A DNA stretch of 64,000 nucleotides from Pseudoduganella flava (GTDB taxonomy: Bacteria > Pseudomonadota > Gammaproteobacteria > Burkholderiales > Burkholderiaceae_D), in NCBI RefSeq assembly GCF_007830495.1, contig NZ_VLKW01000006.1:182095-246094 (forward strand), in the 5' to 3' direction. Shown piece after piece: positions 1 to 8,838 of the stretch; position 1 is the first letter of the stretch; the number at the start of each line of letters is the position of its first letter. Under the pieces are notes generated by a model. It was not told the origin of the DNA. It saw only the letters and a list, made by a program, of their open reading frames with translations, and searched no databases. The position numbers were made by a program, and so were the translations under genes.

Positions 1-1
1 G

Positions 2-31
2 AAGCAGCTCGTCAAGAAACCGAAGGCCTGA
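2..31 (+). CDS. C-terminal tail of an upstream gene (partial)
   Basis: The first bases read in frame as a basic tail KQLVKKPKA followed by TGA at 29-31, two bases before the ATG of the MgtC-type gene. This spacing is typical of adjacent genes in one operon, so the tail probably belongs to a gene cut by the window edge. The fragment is too short to name and could be chance. Confidence 0.3.
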   Translation, partial: KQLVKKPKA

Positions 32-33
32 CG

Positions 34-771
34 ATGCCCAACATACTGAGCGCGTATTGGTCCGGCCAGGAGCTGGTGACCAATGGCGTCATCCTGCTCA
101 ACCTGCTGGGCGCGCTGCTGCTCGGCATGCTGGTCGGTTACGAGCGCTCGTACCACGGCCGCGCAGCGGGCATGCGCACCTACGGCATCGTGTGCATGGC
201 GTCGGCCGCGCTGACGGTGATCGGCGGCTATCCCGATCACTGGTTCGGCGGGCAGATGACGGCGCTGGCCGGCACCGATCCGACCCGTGTCATCCAGGGC
301 ATCGTCACGGGCATCGGCTTCCTCGGTGCCGGCGTGATCATGCGCGAGGGTTTCAACATCAGCGGGCTGACGACGGCCGCATCGATCTGGGCGTCGTCGG
401 TGATCGGCATCCTCGTCGGCGTCGGCTTTTATGCCGCCGCGATGGGGCTGGCGCTGTTGTCGGCGATGGTGATGATCTACCTGTCGCGCATCGAGGCATG
501 GCTGCCGTCGCGGCACGCGATCGCGATCACGATGCGCTTCAAGCCGGGCTTCGAACCCTCCGAGGAGTCCTTGCGCAAGCTGGCCACCGAGCGGGGTTAC
601 GAGATCGCCGGCGGCTCGCTGATGATCGCGCAAGACCACGGCCGGATGGAGTGGCGCTTCGTCGCGCTGGCGCTGGGCAAGCGCACCGGCACGCCGCTCG
701 CGCTGCTGGCGGCCGAGATGGCGCGCTTCGAGGGCATCGACGGGTTTCAGATCACCCACGCACGCAACTGA
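34..771 (+). CDS. MgtC/SapB family inner-membrane protein
   Basis: The 245-residue product has the MgtC/SapB layout: an N-terminal membrane domain of several hydrophobic helices (about residues 15-155) with the family signature GxLVGYERSYHGRAAGMRTY near 34-53, then a soluble C-terminal domain (about 160-245) resembling an ACT-like fold. MgtC relatives are linked to Mg2+ limitation, membrane potential and intracellular survival, but the molecular activity of most members is unsettled. The signature includes the conserved Glu and Arg cluster after the first helix. It may follow a partial upstream gene with a two-base gap. No regulatory Mg2+ leader is visible because the window starts too close. 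Family assignment is strong; physiological role is inferred. Confidence 0.88.
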   Translation: MPNILSAYWSGQELVTNGVILLNLLGALLLGMLVGYERSYHGRAAGMRTYGIVCMASAALTVIGGYPDHWFGGQMTALAGTDPTRVIQGIVTGIGFLGAGVIMREGFNISGLTTAASIWASSVIGILVGVGFYAAAMGLALLSAMVMIYLSRIEAWLPSRHAIAITMRFKPGFEPSEESLRKLATERGYEIAGGSLMIAQDHGRMEWRFVALALGKRTGTPLALLAAEMARFEGIDGFQITHARN

Positions 772-805
772 AGACCGCAACTGAGCACCGCAACTGAGGA
801 CACCT

Positions 806-1390
806 ATGCTCGTGACATCGCAAGACGTACTGGATTTCTGGTTCCTGCCGATCGGCGTCAAGGGCCATAACATGCAGCGCCCGGAATGGTTCCGCAAGGA
901 CGATGCGTTCGACCGGCAGATCTTCGCCCAGTTCGGCGACGCCATCGAGGACGCGCTGGTGGGCGGCCTGCGGTATTGGGACGACGAGGGCACGCAGGGC
1001 GCGCTGGCGCGCATCCTCGTGCTGGACCAGTTCACCCGCAACGTCTACCGCGGCACGCCGAAGGCCTTTGCCGGCGATGCGCTGGCACTGGAAGCGGCAC
1101 TGGCGATCGACAACTCGGGCGCGAACCAGACGCTGCCCCCGGTCCAGCGTGCGTTCTCGTACATGCCGTTCGAACATGCGGAAAACCTGGCGATGCAGCA
1201 GCGCGCCGTGATCCTGTTCGACAAGCTGGCCGCGTCCACCGCGGGTTTCGACAGCATGCTCGATTACGCCAAGCGCCACCACGACGTGGTCCGCAAGTTC
1301 GGCCGCTTCCCGCACCGTAACGAGATCCTCGGCCGCCAATCGACGCCGGACGAGATCGAGTTCCTGAAGCAGCCGGGGTCCGGCTTCTGA
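806..1390 (+). CDS. DUF924 family protein
   Basis: The 194-residue product matches the DUF924 family, TPR-like all-helical proteins of about 180-200 residues. Visible signatures are the N-terminal DVLDFWF, the central LDQFTRNVYRGTPKAFAGD near residues 72-90 and YMPFEHAENLAMQ near 118-130. The C-terminal RFPHRNEILGR is also typical. No enzymatic activity is established for the family. A GAGGACACCT stretch precedes the ATG and gives an acceptable ribosome binding site. The stop codon overlaps the next start as TGATG, which suggests translational coupling with the DUF2520 gene. Family call is secure; function unknown. Confidence 0.88.
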   Translation: MLVTSQDVLDFWFLPIGVKGHNMQRPEWFRKDDAFDRQIFAQFGDAIEDALVGGLRYWDDEGTQGALARILVLDQFTRNVYRGTPKAFAGDALALEAALAIDNSGANQTLPPVQRAFSYMPFEHAENLAMQQRAVILFDKLAASTAGFDSMLDYAKRHHDVVRKFGRFPHRNEILGRQSTPDEIEFLKQPGSGF

Positions 1391-2211
1391 TGCGCGGTTT
1401 ATCGATCGTCGGCGCCGGCCACGTGGGCAGCGCGCTGGGGCGCCTGTTCCACACGGCCGGCGTGTTCGACGTGCGCGGCGTGCTGGCCCGCTCGGCTGCC
1501 TCCGCGGCACAGGGCAGCGCCTTCATCGGCGCCGGCACCGCCACGTTTGATGTAGCGGCGCTGCCTGCCGCAGACGTGTACATGCTGGCGGTAACGGATG
1601 ACCAGATCGTGCCCGCCTGCGCCACGTTGGTGGCATCCCGCCCGCTGCAAGGCGCGATCGTGTTTCACTGCAGCGGCGCGCTCTCTTCCGGCGCACTGGA
1701 AGCAGCCCGGCTGGCTGGCGCCGCGACGGCCAGCGTCCACCCGATCCGCAGCTTTGCCGATCCGGCCGCGGTGGCCGCCGATTTTGCCGGCACATTTTGC
1801 GGCATCGAAGGTGATGCCGCCGCTCTCGCGGTGCTGGCGCCGGCGTTGGAAGCGATCGGCGGCCGGCCAGTGACGATCGATGCCGCCGCGAAAACCGTCT
1901 ATCACGCCGCCTCCGTCTTTGCCAGCAATTACCTGGTGACCGTGCTGGACACGGCGCTGCGTGCCTACCAGGCCGCCGGCATTCCGGCGGACATGGCGCG
2001 CGAACTGGCGCGGCCGCTGGCCCAGGAAAGCCTGTCGAACGTGTTCAGGATGGGGCCGGAGCAGGCGCTGTCCGGGCCGATCGCCCGCGGCGATTACACG
2101 ACCGTGCAGCGGCAGCAGGCCGCCGTGTCGGCATGGGATGCCGAAGCGGGCGCGCTGTATGCCGCACTGGTCCCGCCGACCGCCGCGCTCGCGGCGCGCA
2201 AACCCCGTTGA
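1390..2211 (+). CDS. Rossmann-like and DUF2520 domain oxidoreductase-like protein
   Basis: The 273-residue product starts with a glycine-rich dinucleotide-binding motif (GAGHVGSALG, residues 8-17), followed by a Rossmann-like half to about 125 and an all-helical DUF2520 half that contains the conserved HPIRSFAD and a YHAASVFASNYLV segment near 171-183. The arrangement resembles F420/NADP-dependent or 6-phosphogluconate-type reductases, but no substrate is known. The ATG shares a base with the TGA of the DUF924 gene, so the two are probably co-transcribed. Family identification is good; the reaction is not known. Confidence 0.85.
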   Translation: MRGLSIVGAGHVGSALGRLFHTAGVFDVRGVLARSAASAAQGSAFIGAGTATFDVAALPAADVYMLAVTDDQIVPACATLVASRPLQGAIVFHCSGALSSGALEAARLAGAATASVHPIRSFADPAAVAADFAGTFCGIEGDAAALAVLAPALEAIGGRPVTIDAAAKTVYHAASVFASNYLVTVLDTALRAYQAAGIPADMARELARPLAQESLSNVFRMGPEQALSGPIARGDYTTVQRQQAAVSAWDAEAGALYAALVPPTAALAARKPR

Positions 2212-2436
2212 ATCCAATGCAAAGCCCGGCGGTTAAGTTCTCGTAAAAGCACAAGCAATCTTGTCAGGATAGGCTGCATTTATCGTTTTTTTGCTCACAT
2301 TACGTTGTGCTGGAGCAAAAAAGTTTGCGCAGAGATCGACAAATTTGGCTACAGGCAATAAGCTAGGTCCTTCTTACATTTCGCAACAACTCATCATCGG
2401 CGCGATGCTCACATTGGCGCCGGACAGGGGATCGAC

Positions 2437-2799
2437 ATGCTATTTCTGAAGTCCACCACCGTGACGAAGGCGCCCGGTATCTACGAGGTCGACATTGCCG
2501 CGAAACCGCCAGGCAAGACCTACGGCGTCTACCTGGCAACGGATCCGGACAATCCACCGGCCGACGTCATCGCCGCGCTGAACGCCGCCGGCTTCGTGCA
2601 AACGCACAGCTCCGGCTACACGCACAAGGACCGCGGCAAGGTGCTGGACCTGCACTTCCAGAAAGACGGCACCGACCTGTTCAAGGGCTGGAAAGCGGAA
2701 GAATGCGCAACCAACATGGCACAGATCGAAAAGATCTTCGGCGACGTGGGCATCACGTACACGCCGCGCGTGATGTCGCTGGCTGAAGCTTACGCCTAA
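2437..2799 (+). CDS. Hypothetical protein, 120 residues
   Basis: I do not recognise a family. The 120-residue product has no signal peptide or membrane segment, has a mixed charged/polar composition, and looks like a small soluble alpha/beta protein (two strands near the N-terminus, amphipathic segments 40-55 and 85-100). An AGGGG ribosome binding site lies seven bases before the ATG, and codon use matches the neighbours, supporting a real gene. It has its own 225-bp upstream region and ends just before a long inverted repeat shared with the convergent gene. Function unknown. Confidence 0.65.
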   Translation: MLFLKSTTVTKAPGIYEVDIAAKPPGKTYGVYLATDPDNPPADVIAALNAAGFVQTHSSGYTHKDRGKVLDLHFQKDGTDLFKGWKAEECATNMAQIEKIFGDVGITYTPRVMSLAEAYA

Positions 2800-2805
2800 G
2801 TAAAT

Positions 2806-2846
2806 ATTGCCGGGAAAATGGTGACAGACACCATTTTCCCGGCAAT
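2806..2846. repeat. GTGTC-type perfect inverted repeat between convergent genes
   Basis: A perfect 18-bp arm (ATTGCCGGGAAAATGGTG) and its complement flank a 5-base loop, with a CAGACACC-type core. It lies between the stop of the hypothetical protein gene and the stop of the molybdopterin-fold gene and probably ends transcription from both sides. Related hairpins occur near 36624, 44478 and 50665-50754. Confidence 0.8.
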
Positions 2847-2851
2847 TTTCT

Positions 2852-3424
2852 TCAGGCCACCTCGATGTGGTACAGCGCCCATGGGCAGCCGCCGAACCGT
2901 TCCTTGACGGGGCGGGCCGCCATCTCGGGCACCTTGCCCGGATCGTAGAGCGCCCACAGCGGGCCGAGGCCGCCCAGCGCCATCGGTGCGCCATCCAGAT
3001 GTGTTGCGACGATGAACCGCTTCGCGCGCGCCTCCGCGCCCGTGATCGCGGCCGCGTAGCCGTCCACGGCGCGCAGCGTGATGCGCGTGGTGTCCGTCAT
3101 CGTCACGCCGGCGGCCTTCAGCACGTCCGCCAGCAGCGGGCCGGTCAGCGCATGGGGCTTGGCGTCGTATTCCAGCATGGGCTCGATCTTCGTGGCTGGC
3201 AGCGCCGTCAATGCCGCGAAGTCGAACGCCCACGCCTTGTCGAACGACAGCTTGTGCTTGAGCATCATCTGGTCCGCCACCGGATCGAGCTTGCCGCGGT
3301 TCGCCTTCGGCAGGGCGCCGGTGACCGTCAGCAGCGCGGGCCCGCGGCGGGGGCTGGCCGGCGCGGCCATCGCTGGCGCGGCACTGGCTGCGGCCACGGC
3401 GGCCAGGAAAGTACGTTTATCCAT
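2852..3424 (-). CDS. Exported molybdopterin-binding-fold oxidoreductase-like protein
   Basis: The 190-residue product begins with a signal-like segment (MDKRTFLAAVAAASAAPAMAA) and continues into a region resembling the sulfite-oxidase-type molybdopterin-binding domain: LLTVTGALPKA, a central FDFAALTALP segment, a GPLLADVLKAAGV segment and RAVDGYAAAI. These are typical of short stand-alone domain members found in proteobacteria. It is much shorter than full sulfite oxidase. The one cysteine (near residue 182) is not in the usual cofactor-ligand position, so cofactor binding is doubtful. An ACGGGGAT ribosome binding site precedes the ATG. It is divergent from the AlkB-type gene. The fold call is moderate; substrate is unknown. 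Confidence 0.7.
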   Translation of the reverse strand: MDKRTFLAAVAAASAAPAMAAPASPRRGPALLTVTGALPKANRGKLDPVADQMMLKHKLSFDKAWAFDFAALTALPATKIEPMLEYDAKPHALTGPLLADVLKAAGVTMTDTTRITLRAVDGYAAAITGAEARAKRFIVATHLDGAPMALGGLGPLWALYDPGKVPEMAARPVKERFGGCPWALYHIEVA

Positions 3425-3465
3425 CGATATCCCCGTGTTTCGTCTCGGCCGCTATCATAGCGTGC

Positions 3466-4062
3466 ATGGACCTGTTCGACGCCGAGCCCACGCTGCAACC
3501 CATTCCCGTCGAGGATGGCGAGCTGGCATTCCTGCCGCAGTTGCCGCTGGCGCTGCCGAACGATGAAGTGCTGCGCCGCCTGCTCGACGAGACGGCATGG
3601 CGGCAGGAATCCATCATCCTGTACGGCAAGCCCGTGCTGCAGCCGCGCCTGTCCGCCTGGTACGGCGAGGCGGTCTACACGTATTCGGGCCGCACGTTCC
3701 AGCCGCTGCCGTTCACGCCGCTCCAGCTGGCAATCAAACAAGCCGTCGAAGCCGCGACCGGGCGGCGCTTCAACAGCGTGCTGCTGAACTGCTATCGCGA
3801 CGAGCGCGACAGCATGGGCTTTCATAGCGACGACGAACGCGAGCTGGGCCGCGAGCCCGCTATCGCTTCCGTCACGTTCGGCGCGACCCGCACCTTCATC
3901 CTGAAGCACAAGACGTTGCCGAAGACGTTGAAGCTCGACCTCACCGACGGCAGCCTGCTGCTGATGGCCGGCACTTTGCAACAGCATTGGCGGCACGGCA
4001 TCAACAAGGAAACGAAGCCGCGCGGCGTACGCGTGAACCTAACGTTCCGGCTGATCGCTTAA
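3466..4062 (+). CDS. AlkB family alpha-ketoglutarate-dependent dioxygenase
   Basis: The 198-residue product is a 2-oxoglutarate/Fe(II) dioxygenase of the AlkB/ALKBH type, expected to remove alkyl lesions from nucleic-acid bases by oxidation. The iron-binding HxD is seen in GFHSDDE near residues 118-124, the distal iron His in QHWRHGI near 174-180, and the 2-oxoglutarate-binding Arg in RVNLTFR at the C-terminus. The NxYRDERDSMG segment before HxD is a family hallmark. Length is normal for the short bacterial ALKBH2/3-like group. There is no ada-like partner next to it. The 40-bp divergent gap to the preceding gene must carry the promoter. Confidence 0.92.
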   Translation: MDLFDAEPTLQPIPVEDGELAFLPQLPLALPNDEVLRRLLDETAWRQESIILYGKPVLQPRLSAWYGEAVYTYSGRTFQPLPFTPLQLAIKQAVEAATGRRFNSVLLNCYRDERDSMGFHSDDERELGREPAIASVTFGATRTFILKHKTLPKTLKLDLTDGSLLLMAGTLQQHWRHGINKETKPRGVRVNLTFRLIA

Positions 4063-4167
4063 CGCCCCCTTAACCATTTGCTGAAAAGCTCAAAAAAAGC
4101 CGTCAGTTTGGGCCGGGCCGCGTCGTTTCAATAGCGATTACATCTCCTCACAATTATTACGCAAATG

Positions 4168-4188
4168 GACCTTTTATAAATCAAGGTC
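4168..4188. promoter_or_regulatory. Imperfect inverted repeat upstream of the outer-membrane barrel gene
   Basis: GACCTT and AAGGTC arms separated by nine AT-rich bases lie about 86 bp before the ATG of the porin-like gene, in an otherwise AT-rich promoter region. It could be a regulator site; no regulator can be named. Confidence 0.3.
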
Positions 4189-4273
4189 GATGTTATCTTG
4201 GTCTCGTCGCAGTTCCACGGATGAACAGCGATCCCGCAGCACCCGATAAACCATTTTGCTGAGAGATCACAAC

Positions 4274-4858
4274 ATGAAAAACACTATCCTTGCCCTCGTC
4301 GCTTCCATTGGTGCCCTTGGCGCCGTTTCCGCTCACGCCGCCGACGGCCGTCCCTATGTCGGCGTTGGTGCCGTCGTCGCCGAGCATAAGTACGAGCTGA
4401 ACAACGACACCACGTCGAACGACCGCAAATCGAACGAATGGGGCGGCAAATTCTTCGCCGGCTACGAAATCAACCCGAACTGGGCCGTTGAAGCGGGCTA
4501 TACCGACTTCGGCAAGAACGACTATGCCTACACCGTCAACGGCGTGAACGGCCGTGTCGAATCCGATGCGAAATCGTTCTACCTGGCTGGTAAGTACACC
4601 TATCCGGTTGCGAACAACTTCAACGTGTTCGGCAAGCTGGGCGTCGCGCACAACAAGAACGACGTCTCGGCCACCGGCCTGGCCGCCGCCTGGAACGGCG
4701 ACAGCAGCAAGAACACCGTGTACGCATCGCTGGGTGCCGAATACGCGATCAACCAGAACGTGGCGCTGTCGCTCGAGTACGAGCACTACGGCAAGAACGA
4801 CAACGACCTCGGCCGCCGCAAGGGCGCCGTCACGCTGGGCGCACGCTACAGCTTCTAA
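4274..4858 (+). CDS. Outer-membrane beta-barrel protein (OmpA/porin-like)
   Basis: The 194-residue product has a signal peptide (MKNTILALVASIGALGAVSAHA) and then alternating amphipathic strands ending in the classic C-terminal Phe (ARYSF), the recognition signal for the outer-membrane assembly machinery. Segments such as GGKFFAGYEINPNWAVEAGYTDFG are typical of the eight-stranded OmpA/OmpX-like transmembrane barrel. No periplasmic OmpA domain is present, so this is a barrel only. I chose the ATG at 4274, preceded by GAGAGA, rather than one six codons upstream, because it starts the signal peptide directly. A strong terminator follows. Function could be structural or adhesive. Confidence 0.85.
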   Translation: MKNTILALVASIGALGAVSAHAADGRPYVGVGAVVAEHKYELNNDTTSNDRKSNEWGGKFFAGYEINPNWAVEAGYTDFGKNDYAYTVNGVNGRVESDAKSFYLAGKYTYPVANNFNVFGKLGVAHNKNDVSATGLAAAWNGDSSKNTVYASLGAEYAINQNVALSLEYEHYGKNDNDLGRRKGAVTLGARYSF

Positions 4859-4945
4859 GCTGGGCGCACCGGTCGAGGCCGGGCGCGACAGCAGTGCCGG
4901 GAAGCCGGCATCAATGTCCTTGTGCCCGCCTCCCCCTACGCACCG

Positions 4946-4976
4946 ATACGGACCCGCATGGGTCCGTATTTTTTTT
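4946..4976 (+). terminator. Rho-independent terminator after the barrel gene
   Basis: ATACGGACCC pairs with GGGTCCGTAT across a GCAT loop and is followed by eight T residues. It ends the porin-like gene and sits just before the convergent stop of the first PEP-CTERM gene. Confidence 0.92.
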
Positions 4977-4981
4977 GCGCG

Positions 4982-7960
4982 TCAGCCGCGCGCGCGCCGG
5001 CGCAGCAGCACCACGGTGGCGCCCAGCAGCATCAGCATCCACGTCTGCGGTTCCGGCACGGCCGAGACGCCCAGCGCGTAACCGAAGCCGAAGCCCTGCC
5101 CATTCGCGACCGAGAAGCCGGCCGTCACCAGCAGGTCGTGGCTGCCCGCACCCAGTTCGCCCAGCGTCAGCGCGTGGTCGCTGAAGAACGCCTGCGCTGC
5201 CGCCAGGCTGTCGAACGACTGACTGAAGATCTCCGTGTCGGCGTTGCTGATGCGCAGTTCCAGCTTCGTGAAGCCCGTGCCGTACGCGGCGCTGTCGATC
5301 AGGCCCAGCGTCAGGAAGCTGGAGCCCGTCGTGTCGAAGTGGAAGTTCGCGCTGGCGACGCTGCTGTAGGCATCCGTCGGCACGCTGCTGAACTGGTAGA
5401 CCCCGCTGCTGAACGTGCCCATGCCGACGACCTCGCCATCGGCCAGTGCGGCGGCAACGTTCGGCTTGCTTGCCAGCACGCCGTTCAACGCGGCCGCGTC
5501 CGGTGCCGCCGTGGCGTGCGCCGTCGCATAGCTGCCGATGACCGACGGCAGGTCGTTCTCGTTCATGTTCGCCAGCGTGGGCAGCGCGCCGCCCACCGAG
5601 GCCGACGTGCGGGCCGCGATGCTGATCTGCGTCTCGTGGGCAACGGATACATTCGTCGTCACGCTGCGTCCGCCGTCCCCCGTCGATACGCTGGTGGCGT
5701 TGACCGTGCCTCGCGTGCCACGCGACTGGGCCTGGGCCTGGTTGGCGGCGCTGCCCAGCGCGCTGGAGTACGCGCTCACGTCCGCTTTGCCCTTGGCGGC
5801 GTCGGCGTAGGCCGACACCGGTCCTGTACCGCCGACGGCCTCCGCACGCACGCGCGACGTACTCGTGAAGTCGCTGATCGCCTGGGCGTTGGCCGCGCCG
5901 TTCGAGACGGCCCGCGACAACACGTCGCTGGTGCCGTAGGCGCGGCCCGACGACACGTAATCGCCGGCGCCACCGTAGCCGAACGCCTTGCTGGTGGCGC
6001 TGCTGTCGGCCTGCACCGTGCTGCGCACGACGCTGTTGCCGCCGGCGATCCGTGCGCCGTTCACGCTGCCGCCGGAAGCGGACGCCGTACCGGTCGCCGT
6101 GCTTCCCGCCTTGTCCGCGTTCACGAGCAGGAAGGCTTCCGCATTGCCGCCCCGGCCGGCGGTGCCGCGGTCATAGACCTGGCCGGACGTGCCGCCGTAG
6201 GCCTCGACGGTGACGTCGACTTTGCTGGCCGATGCGTCCGCGACGGTCAGGCGCGAGATGGCCGAGCCGCCGTTGCCGGCGACCCCGCCGACTCCGCCGC
6301 TGCCGGTACCGGATGCGACGCCGCGGCTCTCGCCGCCTTTGCCGCCGCCCGCCCGTTGCGACAGCGTCAGCGTGCCGGTGGTCGACCCGCTGACGGCATT
6401 GACGAGAGTCACGGAGCCGCCCGTGCCGCCATCGGCGCCGCCCCATGCGTTGCCGCCGTCGCCGCCCAGGGCTTCCACCCTTGCCTTGGCAGCGGTGGTG
6501 CCGCGCATGCTGCCCGCGACGGTGGCGCTACCGCCATCGCCGCCCCGCAGGCCCTTGCCGTTCGCGCCGCCGCCTTGCCCGCCGAGCGCCGTGGCGTGCA
6601 GTTCGGCGGTGCCGCCTGTGCTGGTGCCATGGCCTTCCGCATGGGCCGCGCCGCCGCTGGTGCCGCGCGTGCCGGCATCCGGACCGGGGTAGCTGTTGGT
6701 GCTGCCGCCGACCGCGCCGATATCGAGCGTGAGCGCGCCGCGCGCGGTGACGTTCGCGCTCGCCGTGCCGTTGCCGCCGGCGCCGGAAACATTGTTGGTG
6801 CCGCTTGCCAGGCCCCCTTTGCCGCCGACCGCACCCACGTGAACATTGACACTGGACGCGCGCTCCTCATTGAGCGTGATGGCGGCATCGGCGGAGCCGC
6901 CGGCGCCGCCATTGGTGTCGTAACCCCTGCCACCGCTGCCGCCGCTGGCGGACAATTGCATCTCCAGCTTGCCGGTCGTCCGCAGGGCGAACGGGTTGTG
7001 TGCTGTCACGTCGCCGCCCGCCGCCGCGGTGGCGCCGCCGCGGCCTGCGCCGCCGTCGCCGCCGGTCAGCCACACCGCGCCGCGCAAATCACCGCTGCCC
7101 GCATCGGCTTGCATGGAGCCGCTGGCGCCGCCGCCACGGCCGCCGCTGGAGCCGCTGCCGATCCCCGTGCCGCCGGCACCGCCATAGGTGTACACGCCCA
7201 GCGACAGCGGACCATTGGCGGTGGCGGTTGCGGCGCCGGTGGCATTGCCGCCCGCGGCGCCATTGCCGCTCGTGAGCGCGCTGCCACCCGTGCCGCCATA
7301 GGCGCTGCCCCCGACAGTGAGCGTGGCGCTGGGAGCGCCGGACGCGCGCAGTTGCACGTCCGCCGCGCCGCCGGCGCCGGCGATGTCGCCATTGCCGCCG
7401 TTGCCGCCGGTGGCTTGCGTGTCGACGCGCGGCGCCAGCACAGTGGTGCCATAGGCGCTCCCCGCGATGTCGGCGTTGACTTGCGCCGTACCGCCGGTGC
7501 CGCCGGCCGCGCTGGCGCCGGCGCCGGTGCCCCCCGTGCCGGGCGTGCCGGCGTTGCCGCCATTGCCGCCAGTGACGATGTACTGCCTACCGTCAAAGAT
7601 CGCGGGCTGCGGGGTCGCCGTCAATTGCAGGCTCGCATTGCCGCCCGCGCCGCCCGCACCGGCGGCGCCGCCTTGCTGGCCGGCCCCGCCGGCAGCACCG
7701 TTGCCGCCGTTGCCGCCGTTCCCGCCCGTCGTGCGGTCGAACAATGGCAGCGGCGCTGAACCCAGGTCCTGGGTCAGTACGGCATTGCCGCCATTGCCGC
7801 CGGCCGTGCCTGCCGCGCCGGTTGTCGTGCCGTTGGTGCCGGCCGTGCCCGCCGTGCCGGTAGGCCCGGCATAAGCCTGGTTGACGGCAACGGCGAGCAA
7901 TAACGGCGCCAGTTGCAGCAGGAAGGGGCGCGCGACCGGGGCGTGCGAAGTTTGAGTCAT
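4982..7960 (-). CDS. Gly/Asn-rich repeat surface protein with PEP-CTERM sorting signal (copy 1)
   Basis: The product is 992 residues from the ATG at 7960, which has AAAGGA eight bases upstream. Order: signal peptide ending NQAYA (about residue 31); a roughly 700-residue low-complexity region dominated by GGNGG, GGAGG and GTGGA repeats interrupted every 30-60 residues by short beta-type segments; a conserved globular domain of about 170 residues (from about 800) with the AQAFFSDHALTLGELGAGSHD segment; and a PEP-CTERM tail (968-992: VPEPQTW, hydrophobic helix, RRR). PEP-CTERM proteins are exported, processed by an exosortase and attached to the cell surface or exopolysaccharide. The repeats recall PE_PGRS or collagen-like proteins. 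Adhesion or biofilm matrix is an inference. A paralogue of equal length lies upstream. Confidence 0.88.
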   Translation of the reverse strand: MTQTSHAPVARPFLLQLAPLLLAVAVNQAYAGPTGTAGTAGTNGTTTGAAGTAGGNGGNAVLTQDLGSAPLPLFDRTTGGNGGNGGNGAAGGAGQQGGAAGAGGAGGNASLQLTATPQPAIFDGRQYIVTGGNGGNAGTPGTGGTGAGASAAGGTGGTAQVNADIAGSAYGTTVLAPRVDTQATGGNGGNGDIAGAGGAADVQLRASGAPSATLTVGGSAYGGTGGSALTSGNGAAGGNATGAATATANGPLSLGVYTYGGAGGTGIGSGSSGGRGGGASGSMQADAGSGDLRGAVWLTGGDGGAGRGGATAAAGGDVTAHNPFALRTTGKLEMQLSASGGSGGRGYDTNGGAGGSADAAITLNEERASSVNVHVGAVGGKGGLASGTNNVSGAGGNGTASANVTARGALTLDIGAVGGSTNSYPGPDAGTRGTSGGAAHAEGHGTSTGGTAELHATALGGQGGGANGKGLRGGDGGSATVAGSMRGTTAAKARVEALGGDGGNAWGGADGGTGGSVTLVNAVSGSTTGTLTLSQRAGGGKGGESRGVASGTGSGGVGGVAGNGGSAISRLTVADASASKVDVTVEAYGGTSGQVYDRGTAGRGGNAEAFLLVNADKAGSTATGTASASGGSVNGARIAGGNSVVRSTVQADSSATSKAFGYGGAGDYVSSGRAYGTSDVLSRAVSNGAANAQAISDFTSTSRVRAEAVGGTGPVSAYADAAKGKADVSAYSSALGSAANQAQAQSRGTRGTVNATSVSTGDGGRSVTTNVSVAHETQISIAARTSASVGGALPTLANMNENDLPSVIGSYATAHATAAPDAAALNGVLASKPNVAAALADGEVVGMGTFSSGVYQFSSVPTDAYSSVASANFHFDTTGSSFLTLGLIDSAAYGTGFTKLELRISNADTEIFSQSFDSLAAAQAFFSDHALTLGELGAGSHDLLVTAGFSVANGQGFGFGYALGVSAVPEPQTWMLMLLGATVVLLRRRARG

Positions 7961-8097
7961 CGAGATTCCTTTAGGGATGTGATGGGAGCGCAAATGCGCT
8001 AAGGCAGACTTAACTTATCAATAATATATGCAAATAAGATAATCATCACGCCATGGAATCACTATCGAACGGTAACCAACTGACGGGCCGGGCACGA

Positions 8098-8138
8098 TAA
8101 AAAAGCCGCCGCCCGCGTGGTGCGAGACGGCGGCTTGC
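8098..8138 (-). terminator. Terminator of the PEP-CTERM remnant gene
   Basis: Read on the minus strand, a GC-rich stem built from AAGCCGCC and GGCGGCTT arms is followed by a run of six T residues. It lies just after the remnant's stop and just before the upstream region of copy 1. Confidence 0.75.
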
Positions 8139-8158
8139 CGTGCGTGAAGGTGGTGGCG

Positions 8159-8683
8159 TCAGCCGCGCGGGCGCCGGCGCAGCATCAGCAGCGTCCCGCC
8201 GAGCAGCATCAGCATCCACGTTTGCGGTTCCGGTACCGGCGACACACCTACCGCGTAGCGGAATGCGAACCCAGCGCCGCCATGGAGCGTGAAGCCTGCC
8301 GTCACCAGCAGGTCCTGGCTGCCGGCGCCGAACTCTCCCAGCTTGACGGCGTAGCCGCTGAAGAATGCCTGGGCGGCATCCAGGCTGTCGAACGAGCGGG
8401 CGAACAGTTCCGTGCCGTGGTTGCTGATCGTCAGTTCGAACTGGCCATCCCCGGCGCCACCCCAGCCCCGATAGATCTCCGCGTCCAGCAGGCCCAGCTG
8501 CAGGTAGGCTGGCGCGAACGTATCGAACTGGAAGTTGGCGCTCGTGACGACGGTATGAGGCTGACCCTCGTAACTGGTAGCGGACATCATGCCGATACCG
8601 GTGACGTGGCCGTCCGCGAAGGCTGCCAGCTGCGGCGCCGCGGCGAAGGCAGCCGCAGTCGCTGCCGCGCTTGGCGCGGGCAC
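8159..8683 (-). pseudogene. Truncated PEP-CTERM paralogue (C-terminal remnant, copy 2)
   Basis: The 174-residue open frame is homologous to the last ~170 residues of both neighbouring 992-residue proteins: the same globular domain (SANFQFDT, LQLGLLDAE, ISNHGTELFARSFDSLDAAQAFFSG) and a complete PEP-CTERM tail at 150-174. It lacks a signal peptide and the whole Gly-rich region. The only start is a GTG at 8683 with no ribosome binding site; in-frame stops (TGA TAA) lie about 50 bp upstream. The region before it (about 8720-8845) still resembles the promoter/terminator block upstream of copy 1. I read it as an internally deleted gene. An unsecreted small protein is possible but would make the sorting tail useless. 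Confidence 0.75.
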
Positions 8684-8804
8684 AAAAAGCGCTGCCGCAC
8701 AGCCATGCGCGGCGGCAGCGTGAGCTTATCAATATTGCATGTATTAACGATAAGTATCGCGCCAGGCATTCACTAGCGAACGGTAGCACCGGTTGCGTGG
8801 ACGA

Positions 8805-8838
8805 TAAAAATGCCGCCCGCCGGTGGCGGGACGGCGGC
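8805..8838 (-). terminator. Terminator of PEP-CTERM copy 3
   Basis: On the minus strand GCCGCC...CCCGCC pairs with GGCGGGCGGC around an ACC loop, followed by ATTTTTA. It is 20-50 bases past the stop of copy 3 and is similar in layout to the terminator at 8098. Confidence 0.8.

Noticed and set aside
4922..7759. 945-codon open frame on the plus strand opposite PEP-CTERM copy 1
   Set aside because: It is the mirror of Gly/Asn-rich codons on the other strand, gives an Arg/Ala-rich product with no signals, and the minus-strand product has a signal peptide, domain and sorting tail.
6241..7860. Regularly spaced GC-rich repeats resembling a CRISPR or satellite array
   Set aside because: They encode GGNGG-type amino-acid repeats in frame and vary in sequence and spacing; there are no spacers.
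8687..8722. GCTGCCGC/GCGGCAGC hairpin with T run upstream of the PEP-CTERM remnant
   Set aside because: It looks like a terminator, but the upstream gene already has one at 8805, and here it could be a by-product of the deletion; not listed as a feature.
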